From: Herminiimonas sp. CN
GTDB taxonomy: Bacteria; Pseudomonadota; Gammaproteobacteria; Burkholderiales; Burkholderiaceae_D
DNA: 64,000 bases
Direction of reading: 5' to 3'
Assembly: GCF_000622895.1 (NCBI RefSeq)
Contig: NZ_AVCC01000007.1
Location: forward strand, 1 to 64,000
Position 1 is the first letter of the stretch. The number at the start of each line of letters is the position of its first letter. This document shows positions 36,915 through 46,661 of this stretch, piece by piece. A program made the translations under genes and the position numbers. Under the pieces are notes generated by a model. The model was not told the DNA's origin and ran no database searches. It saw only the letters and a program-made list of their open reading frames with translations.

Positions 36915-37140
36915 TTACTTCGCATCGGGTGGTACGGAGGGCGTAAGTATACTTGAATCCCTGACTGGTGCTTGTTCTGGCAGGGGCGGTATTTTCTTGG
37001 GCTTGACAAGCAAATTGTCGTTGTTTTTATGCGCACTGGGTACGCTCGCGCCTCTTTTTTTGTTGATGACGGCAGCCGCAAGCTCCTTTTTTTGATCTTC
37101 GGGAAGTTGCTGATACTGCTGCCAGTGTGCATTTTTTTGA
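36915..37140 (-). pseudogene. Out-of-frame C-terminal part of the DUF3106 gene
   Basis: In the +1 frame after an A8 run (minus strand, about 37147-37154) the reading continues as SDQKNAHWQQYQQLPEDQKK and so on, ending PDAK at 36915. This is the expected continuation of DUF3106 proteins (Gln/Glu-rich repeat and Pro-rich tail). The two frames join if one A is deleted from the homopolymer. It is therefore a frameshift mutation, a sequencing error, or a product made by polymerase slippage on A8. Confidence 0.6.
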
Positions 37141-37518
37141 TCAGAATTGATTTTTTTTGTTGCGCCAATAGTTCTCACGTGCAATGCGTCGTTGTTGTGG
37201 AGATAGCTTGACCCATTCGCGCATGCGATTTTGTATCCGGCTGCGTTCCTCCGGCTTCATCGAGGGAAATTTATTGCTGATTGCCAGCCATTTATTTTTG
37301 TGGGCGGAGTCCAGTCGATCCCAATCGGCAGCCAGCGGCGCAAGCGCTTGCTGTTGCCCTGCGGATAATGCCGACCAGTCTGATTTGGCGTCGCCATTGA
37401 ATGCCGACGCCGCCAGAGCCGCCGGCGCATTCCGTACTGTTGCTGCGCAGGCAGGGAGCGATAGAGCAAACGTCAGGGCAATCAGCGCGCATGGGGTAAA
37501 ACTAATTTCATGCGCCAT
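37141..37518 (-). CDS. DUF3106 protein, N-terminal part (frameshifted)
   Basis: The start at ATG 37518 follows GGAG and gives a signal-peptide protein (MAHEISFTPCALIALTFALSLPACA) of 125 residues as read. The DUF3106 core is SDWSALSAGQQQALAPLAADWDRLDSAHKNKWLAI with RMREWVKLSPQQRRIARENYW. It stops early at KKNQF just after a run of eight A, while the normal C-terminal half lies in the next frame (see the neighbouring entry). It is an exported protein of unknown role, conserved in Burkholderiales after the sigma and DUF3619 genes. Confidence 0.75.
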   Translation of the reverse strand: MAHEISFTPCALIALTFALSLPACAATVRNAPAALAASAFNGDAKSDWSALSAGQQQALAPLAADWDRLDSAHKNKWLAISNKFPSMKPEERSRIQNRMREWVKLSPQQRRIARENYWRNKKNQF

Positions 37519-37519
37519 A

Positions 37520-37936
37520 CTACTCTCCGCGGCTGGATAGATACGCGGTGAAGCCGTGATCAAGGTAGGCTGCCGGTGGCAATTCATCTGCCAGGATGGC
37601 GACGTCGATATCTGCAGTGTCTGCGATATGCCGTTGTTGCTCGAATTGATAAATGCCGGCTAGTCCGCCGATTAATGCAATTGCTGGCATGATCATGCCG
37701 ATACGACGCAACCATGAGAATGGTGCGTGAAAGCCGGTTGTGCCGTGTCCCGCAATCGATGCTTGTGTATTGGAAACGAGCAGAGGCGTATCTTTTTTCT
37801 TGCGGGATAATGCAATACTGCGTGCGGCGGCTAATCTGGATACGGTGTTGTCCGGCAAATTCGCTAAGTTCCGATCCAGTGCGTGTCGGATTTTATAGGC
37901 GAAATCCAGTTCTTTGGCTTTTTTTGCGGTATTCAT
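37520..37936 (-). CDS. DUF3619 membrane protein, putative anti-sigma factor
   Basis: A 138-residue protein from ATG 37936 (SD AAAGGA). The N-terminal region (ELDFAYKIRHALDRNLANLPDNTVSRLAAARSIAL) resembles DUF3619, followed by one membrane helix (IGMIMPAIALIGGLAGIYQF) and an acidic periplasmic tail. Its position directly after an ECF sigma gene with ATGA overlap suggests an anti-sigma role, but no ZAS or RseA motif is visible, so this is inference from context. Confidence 0.8.
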   Translation of the reverse strand: MNTAKKAKELDFAYKIRHALDRNLANLPDNTVSRLAAARSIALSRKKKDTPLLVSNTQASIAGHGTTGFHAPFSWLRRIGMIMPAIALIGGLAGIYQFEQQRHIADTADIDVAILADELPPAAYLDHGFTAYLSSRGE

Positions 37937-38526
37937 AATCGTATTCCTTTGGCGCGCAAAGATGCTGCGAGCGCATGTGTTGCCCTTGAGCAATGCGTTT
38001 TTACACTTCCTTCAGAGCAACCCATTGCAATAGCTGTTTCGGTTACATCCATATCTTCCCAATAACGCATCAGGAACGCTTCCCGTTGACGGGCGGGTAG
38101 TTTTTGTACTTCCTCTTCGATCAGGCCCAGCACTTGCATCCGTTCTACCTTGTCGGCGCTGGATTCGGTCGCTTGCGAATCATCCCTGGATTCGTAGTGC
38201 TCGAGCGGGTCGAAGTCTTCCCCTTCTTCGGTGTTGCCGCGCATCGCCGAAAAAAGCGTCACCCAAGTGTTGCGAACTTTTTCTCGGCGGAAAAAATCCA
38301 GAATAGTGTTTTGGAGAATGCGCTGAAACAGCATCGGTAGTTCGGCAGCCGGTTTATCGCCGTATTTTTCAGCAAGTTTGATCATCGCGTCCTGCACAAT
38401 ATCCAGTGCCGCTTCGTCTTTGCGTACTGCATAGACCGCATGCTTGAAAGCGCGACGCTCTACGTTTTCTAGAAAATCTGATAGTTCTTTGTCAGTTGCC
38501 ACGTGCGGAGATGGTAATTCGTGCAT
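37933..38526 (-). CDS. ECF-type RNA polymerase sigma factor
   Basis: A group IV sigma factor. Region 2 is AFKHAVYAVRKDEAALDIVQDAMIKLAEKYGD with a degenerate -10 recognition helix (ILDFFRREKVRNTWV). Region 4 is LPARQREAFLMRYWEDMDVTETAIAMGCSEGSVKTHCSRATHAL. The ATG at 38526 is used here by similarity to relatives; the frame is open to 38580 with two other ATGs, and none has an SD. It is the first gene of a block with DUF3619, DUF3106 and RDD genes and is divergent from ilvB. The regulon and signal are unknown. Confidence 0.88.
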   Translation of the reverse strand: MHELPSPHVATDKELSDFLENVERRAFKHAVYAVRKDEAALDIVQDAMIKLAEKYGDKPAAELPMLFQRILQNTILDFFRREKVRNTWVTLFSAMRGNTEEGEDFDPLEHYESRDDSQATESSADKVERMQVLGLIEEEVQKLPARQREAFLMRYWEDMDVTETAIAMGCSEGSVKTHCSRATHALAASLRAKGIRL

Positions 38527-38682
38527 TAAAAAGATGGATCCAGCCCGCATCGCCGTAAAATGGCTTTGAATATCATGCATAGAAAGGCCGGTGGTGCGGT
38601 GCGGCTTCTGAATTGTCGGCCAATCCTAGCAAATATGGGGAAATTCTGCCTGCTTTTTTGTGAAGATTACAAAGGATTAGCT

Positions 38683-38710
38683 TGACCAAAATGGTGCGAC
38701 GCATTAACGT
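38683..38710 (+). promoter_or_regulatory. Possible promoter in the ilvB upstream region
   Basis: TTGACC (38683-38688), 16 nt, TAACGT (38705-38710). A second TTGACA at 38778-38783 has no good -10. The 38527-39026 gap otherwise holds small imperfect hairpins (CTTCGG / CCGAAG near 38719-38734; CACGC / GCGTG near 38817-38831) and a 43-codon frame ending at ilvB. No classic attenuator was found. Confidence 0.3.
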
Positions 38711-38893
38711 TACAACCGCTTCGGAATCCCGAAGTCAATGGTCTTTTCGTGCGCTGCACATGACGCAGTACTCCGATTTGACATGCTTTTCTTAAGAAGC
38801 TGTTTGTTCTAACCCACGCCACAAGCGTGAGAAATCAAAGTGTCGCAACAAAACCCCGGCTGAACGAGTGGCATTTAACGTCTGCTTTGAATC

Positions 38894-39025
38894 ATGTCTA
38901 CGGATATGCAACGAAGGGACGTGACCGCACAAAAAAGGGAAGCCGCGAATTGTCGCATTGCACAGGATGATTTCGCCAGGAGAGAACATCCGATCAATCT
39001 CCAATGGATCTTGAAAGGAATGTAG
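38894..39025 (+). CDS. Possible 43-residue leader ORF before ilvB
   Basis: ATG 38894 opens a 43-codon frame (MSTDMQRRDVTAQKREAA..., ending LQWILKGM) whose TAG stop lies 1 nt before the ilvB ATG, in a different frame. Such close spacing would couple translation of ilvB to this ORF. It has few Ile/Val/Leu codons and no following terminator, so it does not look like a standard ilv attenuation leader. There is no strong SD. It may be chance. Confidence 0.25.
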   Translation: MSTDMQRRDVTAQKREAANCRIAQDDFARREHPINLQWILKGM

Positions 39026-39026
39026 C

Positions 39027-40745
39027 ATGAGTGCAGAAGAAATTACAGGCGCAGAAATTGTTGTGCGTTGTCTGGCTGAAGAAGGTGTGGAACACGTTTT
39101 CGGCTATCCCGGTGGCGCGGTACTTTACATATACGATGCCATTTTCAATCAGAATAAGTTCCAGCATATTCTGGTTCGTCACGAGCAGGCTGCAGTGCAT
39201 GCCGCCGATGCTTATTCGCGCAGTTCCAAAAAAATCGGGGTCGCCTTAGTCACCTCCGGCCCAGGCGTGACCAATGCGGTAACCGGGCTGGCTACTGCCT
39301 ATATGGATTCGATTCCGATGGTGGTGATATCCGGCCAAGTGCCGTCGAACGCAATCGGGCAGGATGCCTTTCAGGAATGCGATACGGTCGGCATCACCCG
39401 TCCGTGTGTGAAACACAATTTTCTGGTCAAGGATGTCAAGGACCTGGCGACCACGATGCGCAAGGCGTTCTTCATCGCTACCACCGGCCGTCCCGGCCCG
39501 GTTCTGGTCGATATTCCTAAAGATATCTCGATGCACAAGTGCGTCTATGAATATCCGCGCGAACTTGAAATGCGGTCCTACAAGCCGGTTGACAAAGGCC
39601 ATTCAGGTCAGATTCGCAAGGCGGTGCAATTGTTGCAACAGGCCGAGCGGCCGATGATTTACACCGGCGGCGGCGTGATTTTGGCCAATGCAGCCCCCGA
39701 ACTGAACAAGCTGGTCGATAAGCTCGGTTACCCATGCACCAATACACTGATGGGATTGGGCGGCTGCAGGGCTTCCAGCGATAAATACGTCGGCATGCCG
39801 GGTATGCATGGTACTTATGAGGCGAACATGGCGATGCAGCATTGCGATGTATTGATCGCCATCGGAGCCCGCTTTGATGATCGCGTGATCGGCAATCCAA
39901 AACATTTCTGTTCGCATCCACGCAAAATCATTCATATCGATATCGATCCATCGTCGATTTCGAAGCGTGTCAAGGTCGATATCCCGATTGTCGGCAACGT
40001 CAAGGACGTGCTGCAGGAGTTTCTGGCGCAGCTTGATGCCTCCGAGAGCAAGACCAATGTAAACGCACTGGCCGACTGGTGGAAACAGATCAATGAATGG
40101 CGCGGCCGCGAGTGCCTGAAGTACTTGCCTTCGACCGAGGTCATCAAGCCGCAATCTGTGGTGGAGAAGTTGTGGGAAGTCACCAAAGGCGACGCCTTCA
40201 TTACTTCCGATGTGGGACAGCACCAGATGTGGGCAGCGCAATATTATCCGTTCGACAAGCCGCGGCGCTGGATGAATTCCGGCGGCCTGGGCACGATGGG
40301 GGTTGGCTTGCCGTACGCAATGGGCGTGCAGATGGCCAATCCCGATGCGACGGTCGCCTGCATCACCGGTGAAGGTTCGATCCAGATGAACATCCAGGAA
40401 CTGGCGACCTGCAAGCAATACCATCTGACGCCCAAGATCATCATGCTCAACAATCGTTTTCTCGGCATGGTGCGCCAATGGCAGCAAATCGAATACGGCT
40501 CGCGCTATGCGGAATCCTATATGGATTCGCTGCCGGATTTCACCAAGCTGGCCGAGTCTTATGGTCATGTCGGCATGAAGATCGAAAAGCCGGGCGATGT
40601 CGATGGCGCGATGCGTGAAGCGTTTGCGATGAAGGACAAGCTGGTATTCATGAATTTCATTACGGATCAAACCGAGAACGTCTGGCCGATGGTCAAGGCC
40701 GGCAAGGGTCTGACTGAAATGCTCTTGGGTTCGGAGGATCTGTAA
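39027..40745 (+). CDS. ilvB: Acetolactate synthase large (catalytic) subunit
   Basis: ThDP- and FAD-dependent enzyme making acetolactate and acetohydroxybutyrate for valine, leucine and isoleucine. It has 572 residues. The N-terminal VFGYPGGAVLYIYDA carries the catalytic Glu loop region (VRHEQAAVHAADAYSR), a central FAD-binding domain follows, and the ThDP/Mg motif is ITGEGSIQMNIQEL with a closing NNRFLGMVRQWQ. It has an SD AAAGGA. ilvH begins 1 nt after its stop. Closer to IlvI than to IlvG, but the symbols are used loosely. Confidence 0.96.
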   Translation: MSAEEITGAEIVVRCLAEEGVEHVFGYPGGAVLYIYDAIFNQNKFQHILVRHEQAAVHAADAYSRSSKKIGVALVTSGPGVTNAVTGLATAYMDSIPMVVISGQVPSNAIGQDAFQECDTVGITRPCVKHNFLVKDVKDLATTMRKAFFIATTGRPGPVLVDIPKDISMHKCVYEYPRELEMRSYKPVDKGHSGQIRKAVQLLQQAERPMIYTGGGVILANAAPELNKLVDKLGYPCTNTLMGLGGCRASSDKYVGMPGMHGTYEANMAMQHCDVLIAIGARFDDRVIGNPKHFCSHPRKIIHIDIDPSSISKRVKVDIPIVGNVKDVLQEFLAQLDASESKTNVNALADWWKQINEWRGRECLKYLPSTEVIKPQSVVEKLWEVTKGDAFITSDVGQHQMWAAQYYPFDKPRRWMNSGGLGTMGVGLPYAMGVQMANPDATVACITGEGSIQMNIQELATCKQYHLTPKIIMLNNRFLGMVRQWQQIEYGSRYAESYMDSLPDFTKLAESYGHVGMKIEKPGDVDGAMREAFAMKDKLVFMNFITDQTENVWPMVKAGKGLTEMLLGSEDL

Positions 40746-40746
40746 T

Positions 40747-41238
40747 ATGCGACATATCATTTCTGTACTGCTGGAAAACGAGGCCGGCGCTTTATCGCGG
40801 GTAGTCGGCCTGTTTTCCGCGCGTGGCTACAATATCGAAACTTTGACGGTCGCGCCGACCGAAGACGCAACCCTGTCGCGTATGACCGTTGTCACTAGCG
40901 GTTCAGACGACATCATCGAGCAAATCACCAAGCATTTGAATCGCCTGATCGAGGTAATCAAGGTGGTCGATTTGACCGAAGGTGCGCATATCGAGCGGGA
41001 ATTGATGCTCATTAAAGTGCGGGCGGTAGGCAAGGAAAGGGAGGAAATGAAGCGCACTGCGGATATTTTCCGTGGCCGGATCATCGATGTCACCGAGAAA
41101 ACCTACACCATCGAACTTACCGGCAACAAGGGCAAGCTGGATGCGTTCATCGATTCGATTGACCGTACCGCGATCCTGGAAACGGTCCGTACCGGCGGTT
41201 CCGGCATCGGCCGCGGTGAACGCATCCTCAAAGTTTAA
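40747..41238 (+). CDS. ilvH: Acetolactate synthase small (regulatory) subunit
   Basis: Regulatory subunit that activates the catalytic subunit and confers valine feedback inhibition. It has 163 residues, the usual length of IlvH. The N-terminal ACT domain is MRHIISVLLENEAGALSRVVGLFSARGYNIE with the valine-site residues conserved. The C-terminal domain continues through AVGKEREEMKRTADIFRGRIIDV. It lies between ilvB and ilvC in one operon. Confidence 0.96.
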   Translation: MRHIISVLLENEAGALSRVVGLFSARGYNIETLTVAPTEDATLSRMTVVTSGSDDIIEQITKHLNRLIEVIKVVDLTEGAHIERELMLIKVRAVGKEREEMKRTADIFRGRIIDVTEKTYTIELTGNKGKLDAFIDSIDRTAILETVRTGGSGIGRGERILKV

Positions 41239-41244
41239 ATTTAG

Positions 41245-42291
<1,047 letters not shown>

Positions 42292-42322
42292 GAAGCAATT
42301 GCATTCATATTGTCGTTAATGA

Positions 42323-42356
42323 AAAAAGGGGTGTGCGGCGACGTACACCCCTTTTT
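42323..42356 (+). terminator. Strong terminator of the ilvBHC operon
   Basis: AAAAAGGGGTGT (42323-42334) and ACACCCCTTTTT (42345-42356) form a perfect 12-bp stem around a 10-nt loop, with the T-run inside the right arm. It ends 17 nt before the next gene's start. Confidence 0.92.
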
Positions 42357-42372
42357 ATCTTGGAGAAATGGC

Positions 42373-43110
42373 ATGAAGAAAATCTGTGCAGCTGCAGCGC
42401 TATTGTGTGCAATTTCCGGCGGGGTCTTGGCTCAACAAGTTGCAACTGCCGGCACTTTGGTGACCGTTTCTGCAGCCGGGGAGGTCCGGGCTGGAAACAA
42501 TGAAGCGCGCGCCCTGTTTTTTATCGAGGAGCAGGACAAGGACAAGGCTGCGGCTGCGTCCAGGGTTAACCAGAAAATGCGACAAGGAGTGGATGTTCTG
42601 AAGAAGGAAGACCCGCAAGCGACCCTGGCTTCGCGCAATTACTACACATACCCGGTCTACGAGGAAGAGCGGCCGCAGACTGGCGCCAATGCGCGCAAGC
42701 GCCAGTTGACGGGCTGGCGGGTCGGCCAATATCTGGACATGAAAACCGAAAACTTGCAAAAATTGCCCGCCACCGTGGCGGCAGCGCAGAATGTGCTGGC
42801 GCTCAACGGCGTCACATTCGGTTTGTCCGAGGCACTCGGCAAGCGCCTCGATGCCGCCCGCATCACCGATGCATATCAGAATCTGATGATGCGGGTGCAG
42901 GTGATTGCCAAGGCGATGGGACGCAATGCAACGGACGCCATCATCGAAACGGTCGATTTTGACAGCGTTGACAATCCCGCGCGACCATATATGGCGGCAT
43001 CGATGCTGGAAAAGTCGGCCCGTATGGACGCGCAAGTGGTTGAAGCCAGTTTCGAGCCGGGTGAAAGTACGCTGGTCACGCGCGTGGTGGCGCACGTTCG
43101 ATTCAAATGA
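42373..43110 (+). CDS. Exported SIMPL-domain (DUF541) protein
   Basis: A 245-residue periplasmic protein. The start at ATG 42373 follows GGAG, and a signal peptide ends near GGVLAQQ. The SIMPL/DUF541 domain spans most of the mature part (VTVSAAGEVRAGNNEARALFFIEEQDKD; TYPVYEEE; QNLMMRVQVIAKAMG). The family includes oxidative-stress-related E. coli YggE, but the mechanism is unknown. It overlaps the next small lipoprotein gene by 4 nt (ATGA). Confidence 0.87.
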   Translation: MKKICAAAALLCAISGGVLAQQVATAGTLVTVSAAGEVRAGNNEARALFFIEEQDKDKAAAASRVNQKMRQGVDVLKKEDPQATLASRNYYTYPVYEEERPQTGANARKRQLTGWRVGQYLDMKTENLQKLPATVAAAQNVLALNGVTFGLSEALGKRLDAARITDAYQNLMMRVQVIAKAMGRNATDAIIETVDFDSVDNPARPYMAASMLEKSARMDAQVVEASFEPGESTLVTRVVAHVRFK

Positions 43111-43295
43111 TCCGGCGCAATATCGCTGGGCTGTTGCTGCTTTCCGGCTTGGCGGCCTGCTCCAAGCCGGCGTCGCCAGATAATAATCCGCTGATGGAGC
43201 CGGTCAAGGCGCTCGAACAGGCCAAGGCGGTCGAAGGCCGTTTGATGCAGCAGGCCGAGCAGCGACAGCAGAGGCTTGAAGCGGGCGAAAAATAG
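43107..43295 (+). CDS. Small lipoprotein of unknown function
   Basis: A 62-residue product with a lipobox (MIRRNIAGLLLLSGLAAC) and a mature part of about 44 residues forming a single charged helix (VKALEQAKAVEGRLMQQAEQRQQRLEAG). The ATG overlaps the SIMPL gene stop, so it is co-translated with it. It might act as a periplasmic coiled-coil partner of the SIMPL protein. No family recognised. Confidence 0.75.
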   Translation: MIRRNIAGLLLLSGLAACSKPASPDNNPLMEPVKALEQAKAVEGRLMQQAEQRQQRLEAGEK

Positions 43296-43370
43296 CGGAG
43301 ATTTTCGTAGCAGGGAATTGACGTTATACTTGCCGACCAGAATATACGCTGCTGTAAACTTGAAGTAAGC

Positions 43371-43461
43371 GTGTATTCATCCTGAACATCGGAACTGCAG
43401 GCAGGATGCATACACCGGACGCGGCCGATATTGGAATCACATCACGGGGCAAAACGCCCCG
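43371..43461 (+). promoter_or_regulatory. Structured 5' leader of psd
   Basis: Two hairpins precede psd. GTGTAT-T-CATCCTG (43371-43384) pairs with CAGGATG-C-ATACAC (43402-43415) with one mismatch, and CGGGGC / GCCCCG (43445-43461) closes a 5-nt loop just before the SD. A plausible promoter (TTGCCG, 17 nt, TGTAAA around 43330-43358) would start the transcript close to the first hairpin. Confidence 0.45.
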
Positions 43462-43477
43462 CTACCGGAGTCATTAT

Positions 43478-44116
43478 TTGAACAATTATCCCCATCCGAT
43501 CATCGCGCGCGAAGGCTGGCCGTTCTTGGCGATTGCCTTTGCCGTTGCCCTTGTTGTTAGTGCTTACTCAGTCGCGATCTCGATTCCGTTCTGGATCATT
43601 GCCTTGTTCGTGCTGCAATTCTTTCGCGATCCGGCCCGCGTCATTCCGCAGCAGCCGAATGCGGTCTTGTCTCCTGCCGATGGCCGGATCGTTGTGGTGG
43701 AAAAAGCGCATGATCCCTATGCCGGACGCGAAGCGCTTAAAATTAGTGTCTTCATGAATGTGTTCAACGTCCATTCGAATCGGGCACCGGTCGACGGCGA
43801 GATCGTGAACGTGCAATATTTCCCAGGAAAATTCGTCAATGCCGATCTCGACAAGGCTTCGATTGAAAATGAACGCAATGCGCTCACGATTACCGCCGCA
43901 AATGGTCAAACCGTTACCTGCGTCCAGGTAGCCGGGCTGATTGCACGCCGCATCCTGTGCTATGTCAAGACCGGCAACAGTTTGCGCCGCGGTCAGCGTT
44001 ACGGTTTCATCCGTTTCGGTTCGCGCGTCGATGTCTACCTGCCGCTGAGTGCGAATCCTAAGGTCGCGGTCGGCGACAAGGTATCGGCGACAGAAACGAT
44101 TTTGGCTGAGTTTTAA
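43478..44116 (+). CDS. psd: Phosphatidylserine decarboxylase (short, archaeal-type proenzyme)
   Basis: Converts phosphatidylserine to phosphatidylethanolamine in the membrane. The start is taken as TTG 43478 because GGAG lies 7 nt upstream and [19 protein letters not shown] is the normal N-terminus; an ATG at 43406 lies inside a hairpin. This gives 212 residues. One or two N-terminal membrane helices are followed by FRDPAR, the LSPADGRI segment, HSNRAP and the self-cleavage site RFGSRVD, where Ser becomes the pyruvoyl group. pssA follows. Confidence 0.93.
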   Translation: MNNYPHPIIAREGWPFLAIAFAVALVVSAYSVAISIPFWIIALFVLQFFRDPARVIPQQPNAVLSPADGRIVVVEKAHDPYAGREALKISVFMNVFNVHSNRAPVDGEIVNVQYFPGKFVNADLDKASIENERNALTITAANGQTVTCVQVAGLIARRILCYVKTGNSLRRGQRYGFIRFGSRVDVYLPLSANPKVAVGDKVSATETILAEF

Positions 44117-44152
44117 TTCCAGCTGCATCAGGCAACACCAGAATGGAACGGC

Positions 44153-45037
44153 ATGACAACCTTTAATCGTCGTAAAGCGAAAAGCAGCACCAATTTGTCG
44201 TTACGGGCGTTTCGTGCAAAAAAGAAATTGCTGCACGGCGCATTGCCGGACGACGAGGTGATTGCCGTGCGTCGCTTGCCGCGCCGCGGCATTTATCTGT
44301 TGCCGAATGCGTTCACGACTGCCGCATTGTTTTGCGGCTTTTACGCCATCGTAATGGCCATGAACCAGAAATTCGACCATGCATCGATTGCCATCTTTAT
44401 CGCCATGGTGCTTGATAGCCTGGACGGCCGGGTTGCACGCCTGACGCATACTCAGAGCGAATTCGGCGCGCAGTACGACAGTTTGTCCGATATGGTGTCG
44501 TTTGGCGCCGCACCCGCTCTGGTGGTCTACGAATGGTCGTTGCGCGGCATGGGCAAACTCGGCTGGTTGGCCGCTTTCGTCTATTGCGCCGGGGCGGCCT
44601 TGCGCCTAGCCCGTTTCAATACCAATATCACGGTGGTGGACAAGCGCTATTTTCAGGGTTTGCCTAGCCCCGCCGCCGCCGCCCTGGTAGCCGGTTTTGT
44701 CTGGCTGATGGACGATTTGCGTTTTGCCGGTGCCGATTTAAACTGGTTTGCCTGGGCGATTACGCTGTCAGCCGGCCTGACGATGGTCACCAACGTGCCG
44801 TTCTACAGTTTCAAGGATATCAACTACCGCAAATCCGTTCCGTTCATCGCGCCTTTGCTGATCGTGCTGGCCTATGTTGCGGTATCAAGCGATCCGCCCA
44901 AGGTCTTGTTCGGCCTGTTCGTCTTGTATGGCCTGTCCGGATACGTGGTGTACTTCTGGCGTTTGTTCAAGGGCAAGCCGGTCAGCATCATTCAGACCGA
45001 AACGGAAACGCCCGAAGATGATATCGATATCAAATAA
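44153..45037 (+). CDS. pssA: CDP-diacylglycerol-serine O-phosphatidyltransferase
   Basis: Membrane enzyme that makes phosphatidylserine, the substrate of Psd. It has 294 residues. A basic 45-residue N-terminal stretch precedes several membrane helices. The CDP-alcohol phosphotransferase motif is complete: [26 protein letters not shown], with the D-G, A-R, G and D-D residues in place. It belongs to the multi-spanning PssA subclass rather than the E. coli PLD-like enzyme. Together with psd it forms a phosphatidylethanolamine module before leuA. Confidence 0.95.
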   Translation: MTTFNRRKAKSSTNLSLRAFRAKKKLLHGALPDDEVIAVRRLPRRGIYLLPNAFTTAALFCGFYAIVMAMNQKFDHASIAIFIAMVLDSLDGRVARLTHTQSEFGAQYDSLSDMVSFGAAPALVVYEWSLRGMGKLGWLAAFVYCAGAALRLARFNTNITVVDKRYFQGLPSPAAAALVAGFVWLMDDLRFAGADLNWFAWAITLSAGLTMVTNVPFYSFKDINYRKSVPFIAPLLIVLAYVAVSSDPPKVLFGLFVLYGLSGYVVYFWRLFKGKPVSIIQTETETPEDDIDIK

Positions 45038-45066
45038 AAGCCTCGCCTCTTAATCAGGAGCATCGC

Positions 45067-46611
45067 ATGACCGCTGCAGAAAAAATCATCATATTCGACA
45101 CCACCTTGCGCGATGGCGAGCAATCGCCGGGCGCCTCGATGACCAAGGATGAAAAAATCCGCATCGCCAAGCAACTGGAGCGCATGCGCGTCGATGTCAT
45201 CGAAGCCGGTTTCGCCGCCGCATCTCAAGGGGATTTCGAATCGATCAAGGCAATCTCCGGCATCGTCAAGGATTCCGTGATTTGTTCGCTATCGCGCGCC
45301 AATGACCGCGATATTGCACGTGCGGCGGAAGCGCTGGCGCCAGCCGAACGCAAGCGCATCCATACCTTCATCGCGACTTCGCCGTTGCACATGGAAAAAA
45401 AGCTGCGCATGACGCCGGACCAGGTGTTTGAGCAAGCCAGGCAGGCGGTGCGCTTTGCGCGGCAATTCACCGACGATATTGAATTCAGCCCGGAAGACGG
45501 CAGCCGTTCCGACATGGATTTCCTGTGCCGGATACTGGAGGCGGTGATTGCCGAAGGCGCCACCACCATCAATTTCGCCGATACCGTCGGCTATGGCGTG
45601 CCTGAGCTGTACGGTAACATGCTGAAAAACCTGCGGGAGCGGATTCCGAATTCCGACAAGGCAGTCTGGTCGGTGCATTGCCATAACGACCTGGGGATGG
45701 CAGTTGCCAATTCGCTGGCCGGAGTGATGATCGGCGGCGCGCGCCAGATCGAATGCACGATCAACGGCCTGGGCGAGCGGGCCGGCAACACTGCGCTGGA
45801 AGAAGTCGTGATGGCGTTGCGCACCCGCAAGGATTATTTCAACTTCGAAGTCGGCATCGACGCGACGCAAATCGTGCCGGCCTCCAAGCTGGTGTCGCAA
45901 ATCACCGGCTTCGCGGTGCAGCCGAACAAGGCGATCGTCGGTGCCAATGCGTTTGCCCACGCCTCAGGCATCCATCAGGACGGCATCCTGAAGGCGCGCG
46001 ATACCTATGAAATCATGCGCGCAGAAGATGTCGGCTTGTCGGCCAACAAGATTGTTCTGGGTAAATTGTCCGGGCGCAATGCATTCAAGCAGCGGTTGGA
46101 TGATCTGGGCATCGGCCTCGATTCCGAAGCGGAAGTCAATGCTGCATTCACTCGCTTCAAGGAATTGGCTGATCGCAAATCCGATATTTTCGACGAAGAC
46201 ATTATTTCCCTGGTGTCGGACGAGCAGCAATCGCATGAAAAGGAGTGCTACCGGTTTGTCTCGCTGTCGCAGCATTCCGAAACCGGCGAGCGGCCGGTAG
46301 CCAAAATCGTATTCTCGATCGACGGCAAGGAAGCAGTCAGCGAAGGGCAGGGCAACGGCCCGGTCGACGCCACCGTCAACGCGATCGAGTCGGTTACGCA
46401 AAGCGGCGCCGAACTCTTGCTGTTCTCAGTCAATGCCATCACCACCGGCACCCAGTCCCAAGGCGAAGTCACCATGCGTCTGTCCAGGGCGGGACGTATC
46501 GTCAACGGCATCGGTGCGGACCCGGACATCGTGGTGGCGTCTGCCAAAGCGTATCTGTCGGCGTTGAACAAGTTGCAGTCGAAGTCGGAGAAGCTTAATC
46601 CGCAGTTGTGA
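45067..46611 (+). CDS. leuA: 2-isopropylmalate synthase
   Basis: First committed step of leucine synthesis: acetyl-CoA plus 2-oxoisovalerate. It has 514 residues. The TIM-barrel motif is [18 protein letters not shown], with the metal histidines in [17 protein letters not shown] and GASGIHQDG-like [14 protein letters not shown]. The C-terminal regulatory domain (from about residue 390) gives leucine feedback inhibition. The SD AGGAG lies before the ATG. It is 29 nt after pssA and may be co-transcribed. Dispersed repeat copy B begins 72 nt beyond the stop. Confidence 0.97.
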   Translation: MTAAEKIIIFDTTLRDGEQSPGASMTKDEKIRIAKQLERMRVDVIEAGFAAASQGDFESIKAISGIVKDSVICSLSRANDRDIARAAEALAPAERKRIHTFIATSPLHMEKKLRMTPDQVFEQARQAVRFARQFTDDIEFSPEDGSRSDMDFLCRILEAVIAEGATTINFADTVGYGVPELYGNMLKNLRERIPNSDKAVWSVHCHNDLGMAVANSLAGVMIGGARQIECTINGLGERAGNTALEEVVMALRTRKDYFNFEVGIDATQIVPASKLVSQITGFAVQPNKAIVGANAFAHASGIHQDGILKARDTYEIMRAEDVGLSANKIVLGKLSGRNAFKQRLDDLGIGLDSEAEVNAAFTRFKELADRKSDIFDEDIISLVSDEQQSHEKECYRFVSLSQHSETGERPVAKIVFSIDGKEAVSEGQGNGPVDATVNAIESVTQSGAELLLFSVNAITTGTQSQGEVTMRLSRAGRIVNGIGADPDIVVASAKAYLSALNKLQSKSEKLNPQL

Positions 46612-46661
46612 TGTCAATGCCGGACTGTGTAAAGCGGCGCAGCCGCAACTGCCCGCTTGCG

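Noticed and set aside
38581-39026. ilvB attenuator or riboswitch in the long upstream gap
   Set aside because: No run of Ile/Val/Leu codons, no terminator with T-run and no known aptamer motif could be recognised.
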